Below are positions 13,416-20,491 of a stretch of 22,144 nt of DNA, piece after piece. The notes under the pieces were generated by a model that saw only the letters and a list, made by a program, of their open reading frames with translations, had not been told where the DNA came from and did not search any database. How positions within the stretch are numbered: the stretch's first letter is position 1; each line of letters opens with the position of its first letter. A program made the position numbers and the translations under genes. The stretch comes from DATLAN01 sp035527455 (lineage in GTDB: Bacteria > Planctomycetota > Planctomycetia > Pirellulales > Thermoguttaceae), in assembly GCA_035527455.1 (NCBI GenBank), contig DATLAN010000018.1, positions 1-22,144 of the forward strand, read 5' to 3'.

Positions 13416-15464
13416 ATGCTTAAAGTCAAGCTGCCCGACGGAAGTTTCCTCGACTACTCTTGTCGCGTTCGTCCCATCGACGTTGCCGGCGACATCGGAC
13501 CGGGCCTGGCCAAAGCGACCTTGGCCGCCACGGTCGACGGCCGATTGGTCGGCGCCGACTCCCTCCTGCCCGAGGACGGCGAGGTCTCGCTGCGGCTGAT
13601 CACCAAGAAAGACCCCGAAGCGCTGAACGTCATGCGGCATTCGGCCGCCCACGTAATGGCCAGGGCGGTGATGCGGCTCTTCGAGGGGGTGCAACTGGCC
13701 TTCGGCCCCACGGTCGAGAACGGTTTCTATTACGACTTCGATCTGAAACACGCGCTGAGCGGCGAGGATTTTCCCGCGATCGAGGCCGAAATGGCCAAGA
13801 TCATCGCCGAGGACGAGCCGTTCGAGCGGGTGGAACTGGATCGGCGAGAGGCCATCCAGCTCTGCGAGGATCTCGGCCAGACACTGAAGGTCGAGCACCT
13901 GGAAGACGGCCTGGGGCAAGAGGCATCCGTTTCCTTCTACCGTCAGGGCGAGTTCGTCGATCTCTGCCGGGGTCCTCACGTGCCGAGTCCCAAGGCGATC
14001 GGGGCGGTGAAGTTGCTGTCGGTGGCCGGGGCCTATTGGAAAGGCGACGCCTCGAACAGGCAGCTTCAGCGTCTCTACGGCACGGCCTGGTTCAGCAAGG
14101 CGGACCTCGAGGCCCATCTCGAACAGGTGGAAGAGGCCAAGCGGCGGGACCACCGGCTGCTGGGACGCAAACTGAGACTGTTCGAGATCGACGAGCAGGT
14201 CGGGCAAGGGTTGGTGCTCTGGAAGCCCCGAGGGGCGATCATTCGAGGCGAGTTGCAGCAGTTCATCGGCGAGCATCTTCGCCGGCAGAAATACCAGACG
14301 GTCTTCACGCCGCACATCGGAAAGCTCGATCTGTTTCGGACCTCCGGGCACTTTCCCTACTACCGGGACAGCCAGTATCCGCCCATGGTCCTGCACGAGC
14401 AGATGAAGCTCTTGGCCGACGAGAACTGTTCCTGCGGCGACCTGGCCAACCGGCTCGAGGAAGGCAACATCGACGGGTACTTGCTCAAGCCGATGAATTG
14501 CCCTTTCCACATCAAAATCTACCAGTCCGAGCCGCGAAGTTACCGCGATCTTCCGATCCGGTTCGCTGAGTTCGGGACCGTCTACCGCTGGGAACAATCG
14601 GGCGAACTGGGCGGGATGACTCGCGTCCGCGGCTTCACCCAGGACGACGCCCACCTCTTCGTGACCGAAGAGCAGTTGGACGCGGAGGTCGCCGGTTGCC
14701 TGGAACTGGTGAAGATCATCTTCGGCACGCTGGGGATGACCGACTATCGGGTCCGCGTCGGCATGCGGGGCGAGGATTCGGACAAGTACGTCGGCAGCCC
14801 GCAACAGTGGCAGCAGGCCGAAGCCGCGTGCCGCCGGGCGGCCGAGTTGCTGGAGGTGCCGTTTTCGGCCGAGGAAGGGGAGGCGGCCTTTTACGGGCCG
14901 AAGATCGATTTCATCGTCAAGGACGTCATCGGCCGCGAGTGGCAATTGGGCACGGTCCAGGTCGATTACCAACTCCCGGAACGCTTCGAGCTGACCTACA
15001 CGGGTGCCGACAATCGGCCCCATCGCCCGGTGATGATCCACCGCGCCCCGTTCGGCTCGATGGAGCGGTTCGTGGGCGTGCTGATCGAGCATTTCGCCGG
15101 GGCGTTCCCGCTTTGGCTGGCCCCGGAGCAGGTCCGCGTGATGGTCGTGAGCCAGAAGTTCGAGCCGTACGGCCGCCAGGTCGAGCAGCGATTGGCCGAC
15201 GCCGGATTGCGTGTCTCGGGCGACTATCGGGCCGAAAAGATCGGGGCGAAGATCCGCGATGCCCAATTGGAACTGGTCCCCTACATGTTCGTCATCGGCG
15301 GACGCGAGATGGAGAATCAGACCGTCGCCGTCCGCGACCGGCTCCAAGGCGACCTCGGGGCCGTGCCCCTGGACGAGGCCTTGGGCCGGCTCGTAGCCGA
15401 AATCGAGGCCAAAACGGTACGCCAGGCGATCGAAGGCCGAAAATGGAAAAAGGCAGGGGAATAG
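13416..15464 (+). CDS. thrS: threonyl-tRNA synthetase
   Basis: Charges tRNA-Thr with threonine and edits mis-charged Ser-tRNA-Thr. The 682-residue protein has a TGS domain (about 1-62), an editing domain with HSAAH (His75, His79) and CRGPH (Cys184, His188), a class II catalytic core with Zn ligands Cys362 (MNCPFH), His414 (DDAHLF) and His542 (IHRAPFG), motif 2 RFAEFGTVYRWE, and an anticodon-binding domain from about 573. The stretch about 325-350 (including ENCSCGDLANRLEEG) is longer than in the E. coli enzyme, which I know as 642 residues. I prefer the ATG at 13416 (MLKVKLPDGS); a TTG at 13407 would add three residues. First gene of the thrS-infC-rpmI-rplT-pheS-pheT block. Confidence 0.95.
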   Translation: MLKVKLPDGSFLDYSCRVRPIDVAGDIGPGLAKATLAATVDGRLVGADSLLPEDGEVSLRLITKKDPEALNVMRHSAAHVMARAVMRLFEGVQLAFGPTVENGFYYDFDLKHALSGEDFPAIEAEMAKIIAEDEPFERVELDRREAIQLCEDLGQTLKVEHLEDGLGQEASVSFYRQGEFVDLCRGPHVPSPKAIGAVKLLSVAGAYWKGDASNRQLQRLYGTAWFSKADLEAHLEQVEEAKRRDHRLLGRKLRLFEIDEQVGQGLVLWKPRGAIIRGELQQFIGEHLRRQKYQTVFTPHIGKLDLFRTSGHFPYYRDSQYPPMVLHEQMKLLADENCSCGDLANRLEEGNIDGYLLKPMNCPFHIKIYQSEPRSYRDLPIRFAEFGTVYRWEQSGELGGMTRVRGFTQDDAHLFVTEEQLDAEVAGCLELVKIIFGTLGMTDYRVRVGMRGEDSDKYVGSPQQWQQAEAACRRAAELLEVPFSAEEGEAAFYGPKIDFIVKDVIGREWQLGTVQVDYQLPERFELTYTGADNRPHRPVMIHRAPFGSMERFVGVLIEHFAGAFPLWLAPEQVRVMVVSQKFEPYGRQVEQRLADAGLRVSGDYRAEKIGAKIRDAQLELVPYMFVIGGREMENQTVAVRDRLQGDLGAVPLDEALGRLVAEIEAKTVRQAIEGRKWKKAGE

Positions 15465-15512
15465 CGGAAATGAGTATTCTACCGATCCGGGAAGATTTTC
15501 CACTGAAACAGG

Positions 15513-15541
15513 TTGACTCCGCGTGATCGGTTCTCCATACT
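15513..15541 (+). promoter_or_regulatory. possible promoter of infC
   Basis: TTGACT (15513-15518), a 17-nt spacer, CATACT (15536-15541), in the 175-bp gap between thrS and infC. The leader would be about 90 nt. It suggests that infC can be transcribed separately from thrS. Confidence 0.4.
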
Positions 15542-15639
15542 CGATACTAATCGATAGTTTGGCCGACCCAGGGCATGTCCCGAGCGGGGCATCGGGGCTT
15601 GCCGGGGGTCTTTCCTGGGCACCGATAACAGGGAGTTGA

Positions 15640-16167
15640 ATGCGGAAGACGACGACGACCAAACCGGAAGAAAAAAAACAGCGGGTCAACGATGAGATCC
15701 GCATCACACCGGTCCGCGTGATTACCGATGACGGGACCCAACTGGGTATCCTGGCAACGGCAGACGCCGTTGAACGGGCCCACAAAGCCGGCCTGGACCT
15801 GGTCGAAGTGGCACCCAACGAGGAACCACCTGTCTGCCGGATAATGGACTATGGTAAGTATAAGTACCACCAGAAGAAGAGGCAGCACCGCACCTACACC
15901 CACCAGACCAAGATCAAGGAGATCCGGGTTCGGCCCAAGACGGGCGATCACGACATCCTGGTCAAGGTCAACAAGGCCCGCGAGTTCCTCGGCCACAAGG
16001 ACAAGGTGATTGTCACGGTCATCTTCCGGGGGCGCGAGATGGCCCACGTTGAGGAAGGGCACCGCGTGCTCAAGGAGGTGGTCGAACAGCTTGGAGACGT
16101 TTCCAAGGTCGAGGCCCCCGCGATGCAGCACGGGCGCCGGCTGGTTTGCACTTTGGCACCGAAATAG
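15640..16167 (+). CDS. infC: translation initiation factor IF-3
   Basis: IF3 binds the 30S subunit, prevents premature 50S joining and checks initiator tRNA and start codon. The 175-residue protein has an N-domain (about 15-82: RVNDEIRITPVRVI, LDLVEVAPNEEPPVCRIMDYGKY), a basic linker (KYHQKKRQHRTYTHQ) and a C-domain (about 95-172: KEIRVRPKTGDHD, GHKDKVIVTVIFRGREMAH). The ATG at 15640 follows GGGAG at 15631-15635. A TGA codon directly upstream in the same frame (15637-15639) rules out a longer protein. E. coli infC uses AUU; here an ordinary ATG is used. It lies in the usual thrS-infC-rpmI-rplT order. Confidence 0.95.
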   Translation: MRKTTTTKPEEKKQRVNDEIRITPVRVITDDGTQLGILATADAVERAHKAGLDLVEVAPNEEPPVCRIMDYGKYKYHQKKRQHRTYTHQTKIKEIRVRPKTGDHDILVKVNKAREFLGHKDKVIVTVIFRGREMAHVEEGHRVLKEVVEQLGDVSKVEAPAMQHGRRLVCTLAPK

Positions 16168-16254
16168 CGCGCCGCCTTCTGGGTGAAACGCTCTTTCATT
16201 TGGGGGGATTCCCTGTTTTCTTTGCAGCCGGCCGCCTTTTTCGTCGATCCCCTT

Positions 16255-16281
16255 TTGCCGGGACGAGATGTGGTTTACAAT
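16255..16281 (+). promoter_or_regulatory. possible promoter of rpmI-rplT
   Basis: TTGCCG (16255-16260), a short 15-nt spacer, TACAAT (16276-16281), in the 163-bp gap between infC and rpmI. In many bacteria this region also carries an L20-binding leader; I could not identify one by eye. Confidence 0.35.
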
Positions 16282-16330
16282 AATGGGTCTTCTTTTTTCG
16301 GGAGCCGGACAGGAAGGTAGTTGAAAGACC

Positions 16331-16534
16331 ATGCCCAAGCAGAAAACCCATAAGGGGACGAAGAAGCGTTTTCGCCTCAGTGCCAAAGGGAAGGCGATGC
16401 ACCGCCAGAGTGGGACCAGCCACCTGGCCGCCCGGATGAGCCAGAAGCGGAAGCGCAACCTCCGCGGCACCGGAGCCGCCGAGGAGATGGAAGCCAAGCG
16501 GGTCCGAGACGCGCTCCGCGGAAACAGCTATTGA
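16331..16534 (+). CDS. rpmI: ribosomal protein bL35
   Basis: A 67-residue, strongly basic protein of the large ribosomal subunit. It begins MPKQKTHKGTKKRFRLSAKGK and contains SHLAARMSQKRKRNLR, both standard for L35. AGGAAGG at 16311-16317 is somewhat far upstream, and GAAAG at 16323-16327 is closer. rplT follows 85 bp downstream and the two are normally cotranscribed. Confidence 0.93.
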   Translation: MPKQKTHKGTKKRFRLSAKGKAMHRQSGTSHLAARMSQKRKRNLRGTGAAEEMEAKRVRDALRGNSY

Positions 16535-16619
16535 TCCCCACTGATTGCGCGGGACGGGCAGGACAACGCTTCCCCGACGAGGGAAGGGCCTTGATCCCGT
16601 TGAACCTGAAGGACTTGTC

Positions 16620-16991
16620 ATGAGAACCACCAAGGGTGCGGCCCGAAATCAGGCCAAAAACCGCCTCTTTCGCAAGGCGAAAGGCTATCGCGGAGGACGC
16701 GGCGGTTTGCTGCGGAGCGTCAAGGAGACGTTGTTGCGGGCGGGGGCCTATGCTTTTCGCGATCGCCGCACGAGAAAGCGCGAGTTCCGCAAACTCTGGA
16801 TCATTCGCATCAACGCCGCCGCTCGTCAGGGCGGGCTTCGCTACAGCGAATTCATCCGCGGATTGAAGCTGGCCAAGATCGAGTTGGACCGCAAGATGCT
16901 GGCCGAGATGGCCGTCAGCGATCCGGAGGCATTCGACCAACTCGTCAAGGCCGCCAAAGAGGCCCTCCCGGCCGCAGCGGTGGCTTCCTGA
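16620..16991 (+). CDS. rplT: ribosomal protein bL20
   Basis: A 123-residue basic 23S rRNA-binding protein, needed early in 50S assembly and, in several bacteria, a repressor of its own operon. It begins MRTTKGAARNQAKNRLFRKA and contains GYRGGRGGLLRSVKETLLRAGAYAFRDRR and IRINAAARQGGLRYSEFI. The ATG at 16620 has AAGGA at 16609-16613. The frame runs open to 16545 but the added part is not L20-like. The C-terminus is slightly extended (KEALPAAAVAS). Confidence 0.95.
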   Translation: MRTTKGAARNQAKNRLFRKAKGYRGGRGGLLRSVKETLLRAGAYAFRDRRTRKREFRKLWIIRINAAARQGGLRYSEFIRGLKLAKIELDRKMLAEMAVSDPEAFDQLVKAAKEALPAAAVAS

Positions 16992-16997
16992 GAGGCC

Positions 16998-17024
16998 GTG
17001 ACGGCGGCCTGTGGATCCCGTCAC
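16998..17024 (+). promoter_or_regulatory. stem-loop between rplT and pheS
   Basis: GTGACGG (16998-17004) and CCGTCAC (17018-17024) form a 7-bp stem in the 67-bp gap. No U-run follows, so it is not a standard terminator; it might influence the pheS level or mRNA processing. Confidence 0.35.
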
Positions 17025-17058
17025 CGCCCCCCGAGTTCACCGTTGATCGGTCCGTCCC

Positions 17059-18147
17059 ATGGCGCTGGCTGAATTCCTCAGAGAACTGGACGCCCTGGCC
17101 CAAGCGGCCGTGGCGGCCTTTCAGGCGGCTTCGAGTGCCGAGGCGTTGGAAGCCGCGCGGGTCGAGTTCCTCGGTGCCAAGAGCGGGCGGTTGAAGCAGG
17201 TCCAGAAAGGGCTCGGCAAGGTCGACAAACCGGACAAACCGGCCGCCGGCAAACGCTTCAACGAGGTGAAGCAACAGATCGAGGCCGCCCATCAACAGGC
17301 CGTCGACCGGCAGGCCCGCGGTGGCGGGCCTTCGCAGGAGGCCCGGCAGTTCGATCCGACCGTGCCCGGCGTCCGCCCCCGGCTGGGGCATCTCCACCCG
17401 ATCACCCAGACGATCGAGGAGTTGAAGGACATCATGGGCCGGCTGGGCTTCACCGTGGCCGAGGGGCCGGAGGTCGAGGACCAATGGCACAACTTCGAGG
17501 CGTTGAACATCCCCGCGGCACATCCGGCCCGGGATCCGTTGGACAATTTCTATCTGGCCACGGCACGGGTGGTTGCCGGCGGGCCGCCGTCGCAGCCGCC
17601 TCCCACAAAATCATCGCCGTCGCAGCCGCCTTCCACCAAGGGAAGTGACCGGGGCTGGCTGTTGCGGAGCCAGACCTCCACCGTGCAGATTCGCGTGATG
17701 GAGAAGACGAAGCCGCCGGTGCGGATCATCTCGCTGGGACGGGTGTATCGTCCCGACACGGCCGACGCCACGCACTACCCGATGTTCCACCAGATCGAGG
17801 GCCTGCTGATCGATCGGCAGGTCACCATGGCCGACCTGAAAAGCGTGCTGCGGTTGTTCGCCAAGGGATTCTTCGAGGACGACGTCCACATCCGTTTCCG
17901 GCCGTCCTTCTTCCCCTTCACCGAGCCCAGCGTGGAGGTCGACATGAGCTGGCGGGGCGGCTGGATCGAAATCGCCGGCGCCGGGATGGTCGATCCGAAC
18001 GTCCTGCGGGCGGTGGGATACGACCCGGAGGAAGTCACCGGTTTCGCCTTCGGCGTGGGCATCGAACGCATCTGCATGGGCCGCCACGCCATCGACGACA
18101 TCCGCGAGTTCTTCAAGAACGACGTGAGGTTCTTGCAGCAGTTCTAG
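17059..18147 (+). CDS. pheS: phenylalanyl-tRNA synthetase alpha subunit
   Basis: Catalytic subunit of the alpha2-beta2 enzyme that charges tRNA-Phe. The 362 residues include an N-terminal coiled-coil (about 1-90), class II core with HPITQTIEELKDIMGRLGF (111-131), motif 2 RVYRPDTADATHYPMFHQIEG (228-248) and motif 3 GFAFGVGIERICM (328-340). Between NFYL (163-166) and GWLLRSQTSTVQIR (199-212) lies an extra segment of about 30 residues made of SQPP-TK repeats; in the E. coli protein (327 residues, as I recall) these blocks are nearly adjacent. The reading frame stays open through it. The ATG at 17059 lacks a clear Shine-Dalgarno. Translation of pheT begins 207 bp later. Confidence 0.93.
   Translation: MALAEFLRELDALAQAAVAAFQAASSAEALEAARVEFLGAKSGRLKQVQKGLGKVDKPDKPAAGKRFNEVKQQIEAAHQQAVDRQARGGGPSQEARQFDPTVPGVRPRLGHLHPITQTIEELKDIMGRLGFTVAEGPEVEDQWHNFEALNIPAAHPARDPLDNFYLATARVVAGGPPSQPPPTKSSPSQPPSTKGSDRGWLLRSQTSTVQIRVMEKTKPPVRIISLGRVYRPDTADATHYPMFHQIEGLLIDRQVTMADLKSVLRLFAKGFFEDDVHIRFRPSFFPFTEPSVEVDMSWRGGWIEIAGAGMVDPNVLRAVGYDPEEVTGFAFGVGIERICMGRHAIDDIREFFKNDVRFLQQF
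17585..17640. repeat. 30-bp tandem repeat inserted in frame in pheS
   Basis: The 17-bp string CGCCGTCGCAGCCGCCT occurs at 17585-17601 and 17615-17631, period 30, each followed by a related CCACAAAA / CCACCAAG sequence. It encodes PPSQPPPTKSSPSQPPSTKG in PheS. The position corresponds to a loop just before the conserved TSTVQIR strand. Confidence 0.75.
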
Positions 18148-18164
18148 GAAGCGTAAGGTTCACC

Positions 18165-18253
18165 GTTTAGCGGGGCCGCTTGCGGCCCGTGTCCGACAGG
18201 GGGGCCACCCCTTTTCTTGCCAACGAAACGGGCCGCAAGCGGCCCCGCTAAAC
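18165..18253. repeat. 26-bp perfect inverted repeat between pheS and pheT
   Basis: Arms at 18165-18190 (starting GTTTAGCGGGGCCGCTTG) and 18228-18253 (ending CGGCCCCGCTAAAC) are exact reverse complements across a 37-nt loop. Such a stem would be very stable in RNA and might lower read-through from pheS into pheT. The CCCGCTAAAC end is shared with the hairpin at 6666-6690. Confidence 0.85.
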
Positions 18254-18286
18254 ACAACAACTCGATTGCCGCGTTTGCGCTCGGCT

Positions 18287-18346
18287 CCCCAATCCCCAAC
18301 CCCCAGCCCCCAACCCCCAGACGCCAACCCCCAGCCCCCAACCCCC
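18287..18346 (+). repeat. C-rich near-tandem tract abutting the pheT start
   Basis: Eight runs of four or five C separated mostly by AA, AG or AAT, in a roughly 7-bp period (CCCCAAC, CCCCAGC, CCCCAAT). The opposite strand has eight G-runs and strong potential for G-quadruplexes. The tract ends 8 bp before the pheT ATG and leaves no room for a Shine-Dalgarno. Confidence 0.8.
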
Positions 18347-18354
18347 AATCCACC

Positions 18355-20403
18355 ATGATCGTTTCCTGGAACTGGCTGAAACAATACGTGCCGCTGACTA
18401 TGACGCTGGCCGAGTTGGAACGGCGGCTGATGATGTCGGGCTTGAACCACGAGGGCACCGAGGAGGTCGGCGGCGATCTGGCCATCGATCTGGAGGTGAC
18501 CAGCAACCGGCCCGACTGCCTGGGGCATATCGGCGTCGCCCGGGAAGTGGCCGTGCTGTGGAACTCGGGGTTGACGATTCCGGCCGCCCTGCCGCCTGAG
18601 GGAAAGACGCTGGTCGACCAACTGGTCAAGGTGCGGATCGATTGCCCCGATCTTTGCTCCCGTTATACGGCCCGGGTGATCCGCGGGGTGAAGGTCGGGC
18701 CCAGTCCGCCCTGGATGGTCCGGCGGCTGGCCACGCTGGGGATCGCCGCGATCAACAACGTGGTCGATATCAGCAACTACGTCCTGATGGAGTGCGGCCA
18801 GCCGCTGCACACGTTCGATTACGGCAAGCTGCAGGGCGCGGAGATCATCGTCCGCCGGCCGCTCCCGGGAGAGACCATCGAGGCGATCGATCACAAGACC
18901 TACGTGCTGGGGCCCGACACGTGCCTGATCGCCGACGCCCGGGACCCGGTGGCCATTGGCGGCGTGATGGGCGGGGCCAAGACCGAAATCTCCCAGGCCA
19001 CCGCCGACGTGCTGATCGAAGCGGCCGAGTTCGACCCGGTCTCGATCCGCAACACGGCCCGGGCGCTGAACCTGCACAGCGATTCGTCCTATCGCTTCGA
19101 GCGTGCGGTCGATTCGGAGAACATCGATTGGGCCAGCCGGCGGTGCGCCGAACTGATCCTGGAGTTGGCCGGCGGCGAACTGGCCCGGGGCGTGGTCGAC
19201 GTGGGCCAACCGCTGCCCGAACGCAAACCGATCGTCTTGCGATTCTCGCAGTTAAAGCGGATCCTGGGTATCGAGGTGCCGTGCGAGCGGGTGGTCGGGA
19301 TTCTGACGGCACTTGGCTGCGTGCAGTGCCCTCACCCTAACCCTCTCCCAAAGGGAGAGGGGACCGAAGGCGAGCCCGAGTCCGTCGAGGTGATCCCGCC
19401 CGGTTGGCGACGCGACTTGACCCGCGAGGTCGACCTGGTCGAAGAGGTCGCCCGAATCCACGGGTACGACCAGATCCCCGAGGACGTGAGCGTGCCGATG
19501 GCCTCCTCATCGCGGCGGCGGGAAGATCGCGTGGCGGGGAAGGTGCGCGAGGTACTCACGGCCGCCGGGTTCGACGAGGCGATCACTTTGAGCGTCGTGG
19601 ACGAGCAGACGGCCGCGGCGCTGAGCCCTTGGACCGACGCCCCGCCGCTTCGGAGCCTCGCGCCCGTGTTGCGTGGGGCCGACCGGTTGCGCACCAGCCT
19701 GGTCCCCAGCCTGCTTTCCGCCCGGCGGACCAACGAGGCGCTGGCCAATGCAGAGATCGAGCTGTTCGAGATCGCCCGGGCGTACCTGCCGCGCGGCAAG
19801 AAGTTGCCCGACGAACAGTTGATGTTGGGCGTCACCAGCGGGCGGGATTATCTGACCGTCCGCGGCGTGATCGAGGGAATTCTCGGCGTGCTCAATCCGG
19901 CCGTTCAGCCGGAATCCGCCGACGCGGGGCTGCCGCTGCTGGACCCGGCCGAGTCGTGTCGATTGCTGCTCGACGGCGAGCTGCTCGGCTACGTGGGCCG
20001 ATTGACCGAGGAAGGACTCAAGCGGTTCGACTTGCGGGCGGCGACGACCGTGGCCGAAGTGAAGATGTCGCAGTTGGTGGCCGCGGCGAACCTGATCCCG
20101 CGTTACGTCGCCCAGCCGCCCTATCCGGCCGTCACCCGCGACCTGAACCTCGTGGTCGATGAAGCGATCCGCTGGGCCGACGTGGCGGCGACCGTTCGGG
20201 TGAACTGCGGCGAGTACTTCGAGGACCTCCAGTACCGCGACACCTATCGCGACGCCAAACGGCTCGGCGAGGCGAGGAAGAGTCTGTTGCTGGCGTTCGC
20301 CCTGCGTTCCAAGGAAGGCACCATGACCAACCAGCAGGCCGACGAAATCCGCGACCGGATCGTGGCCGCCTGCGGGAAGGAGCACGGGGCCGAGTTGCGA
20401 TAG
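18355..20403 (+). CDS. pheT: phenylalanyl-tRNA synthetase beta subunit, short form
   Basis: Large subunit of PheRS, with tRNA-binding and editing roles. The 682 residues start MIVSWNWLKQYVPLTMTLAEL; the block IDLEVTSNRPDCLGHIGVARE already appears at about residue 45, so the EMAP-like tRNA-binding domain (about residues 40-150 of the E. coli protein) is missing. The B3/4 editing domain (ARVIRGVKVGPSPPWMVRRL, NNVVDISNYVLMECGQPLHTFD), B5 (GWRRDLTREVDLVEEVARIHGYD), the synthetase core and a C-terminal FDX-ACB domain (YPAVTRDLNLVV) follow. Residues 326-337 (PHPNPLPKGEGT) come from an inserted palindrome. The upstream frame opens at a TTG (18217) but encodes only repeat sequence, so the ATG at 18355 is chosen. 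No Shine-Dalgarno is visible. Confidence 0.94.
   Translation: MIVSWNWLKQYVPLTMTLAELERRLMMSGLNHEGTEEVGGDLAIDLEVTSNRPDCLGHIGVAREVAVLWNSGLTIPAALPPEGKTLVDQLVKVRIDCPDLCSRYTARVIRGVKVGPSPPWMVRRLATLGIAAINNVVDISNYVLMECGQPLHTFDYGKLQGAEIIVRRPLPGETIEAIDHKTYVLGPDTCLIADARDPVAIGGVMGGAKTEISQATADVLIEAAEFDPVSIRNTARALNLHSDSSYRFERAVDSENIDWASRRCAELILELAGGELARGVVDVGQPLPERKPIVLRFSQLKRILGIEVPCERVVGILTALGCVQCPHPNPLPKGEGTEGEPESVEVIPPGWRRDLTREVDLVEEVARIHGYDQIPEDVSVPMASSSRRREDRVAGKVREVLTAAGFDEAITLSVVDEQTAAALSPWTDAPPLRSLAPVLRGADRLRTSLVPSLLSARRTNEALANAEIELFEIARAYLPRGKKLPDEQLMLGVTSGRDYLTVRGVIEGILGVLNPAVQPESADAGLPLLDPAESCRLLLDGELLGYVGRLTEEGLKRFDLRAATTVAEVKMSQLVAAANLIPRYVAQPPYPAVTRDLNLVVDEAIRWADVAATVRVNCGEYFEDLQYRDTYRDAKRLGEARKSLLLAFALRSKEGTMTNQQADEIRDRIVAACGKEHGAELR
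19330..19363. repeat. palindromic element inserted in frame inside pheT
   Basis: CCTCACCCTAACCCTCTCCC followed by AAAGGGAGAGGGGA. The core CCCTCTCCC (19341-19349) pairs perfectly with GGGAGAGGG (19353-19361) around AAA. It encodes PHPNPLPKGEG in the B5 domain. I recall this DNA motif and its HPNPLP.GEG peptide as a widespread dispersed bacterial repeat. Confidence 0.85.
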
Positions 20404-20491
20404 CCGTCATAGTAGCCGTCATAGTAGCCGTCTCGCTCCGCGAGACGAAGCTGCACGAGATAGGGCTTCATCTCGCGGAGCGAGATGGCTA
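20401..20491. repeat. tandem and palindromic repeat at the convergent pheT / glycosyltransferase end
   Basis: TAGCCGTCATAG occurs twice in tandem (20401-20412, 20413-20424) and a third copy begins at 20425. The third leads into TAGCCGTCTCGCTCCGCGAG (20425-20444), which is inverted with one mismatch at 20471-20491. Both stop codons, of pheT (20401-20403) and of the opposing gene (20489-20491), lie inside the element. It may serve as a two-way transcript end. Confidence 0.8.

Noticed and set aside
15470..15526. 18-codon ORF directly after thrS (MSILPIREDFPLKQVDSA)
   Set aside because: It has a plausible upstream purine stretch and could be a leader peptide, but it overlaps the predicted infC -35 box and nothing else supports it.
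13320..15818. 832-codon open frame on the minus strand
   Set aside because: It is the exact antisense of thrS, which is unmistakable by motif; the long open frame is a result of GC-rich codon usage.
18217..18354. In-frame N-terminal extension of pheT
   Set aside because: It would encode part of the inverted repeat and the C-rich tract as low-complexity PNPQPPTPRRQ; standard PheT starts at MIVSWNWLKQY.
20401..20491. CRISPR array
   Set aside because: The units are 12 bp, contiguous and without spacers, so this is a tandem/palindromic repeat.
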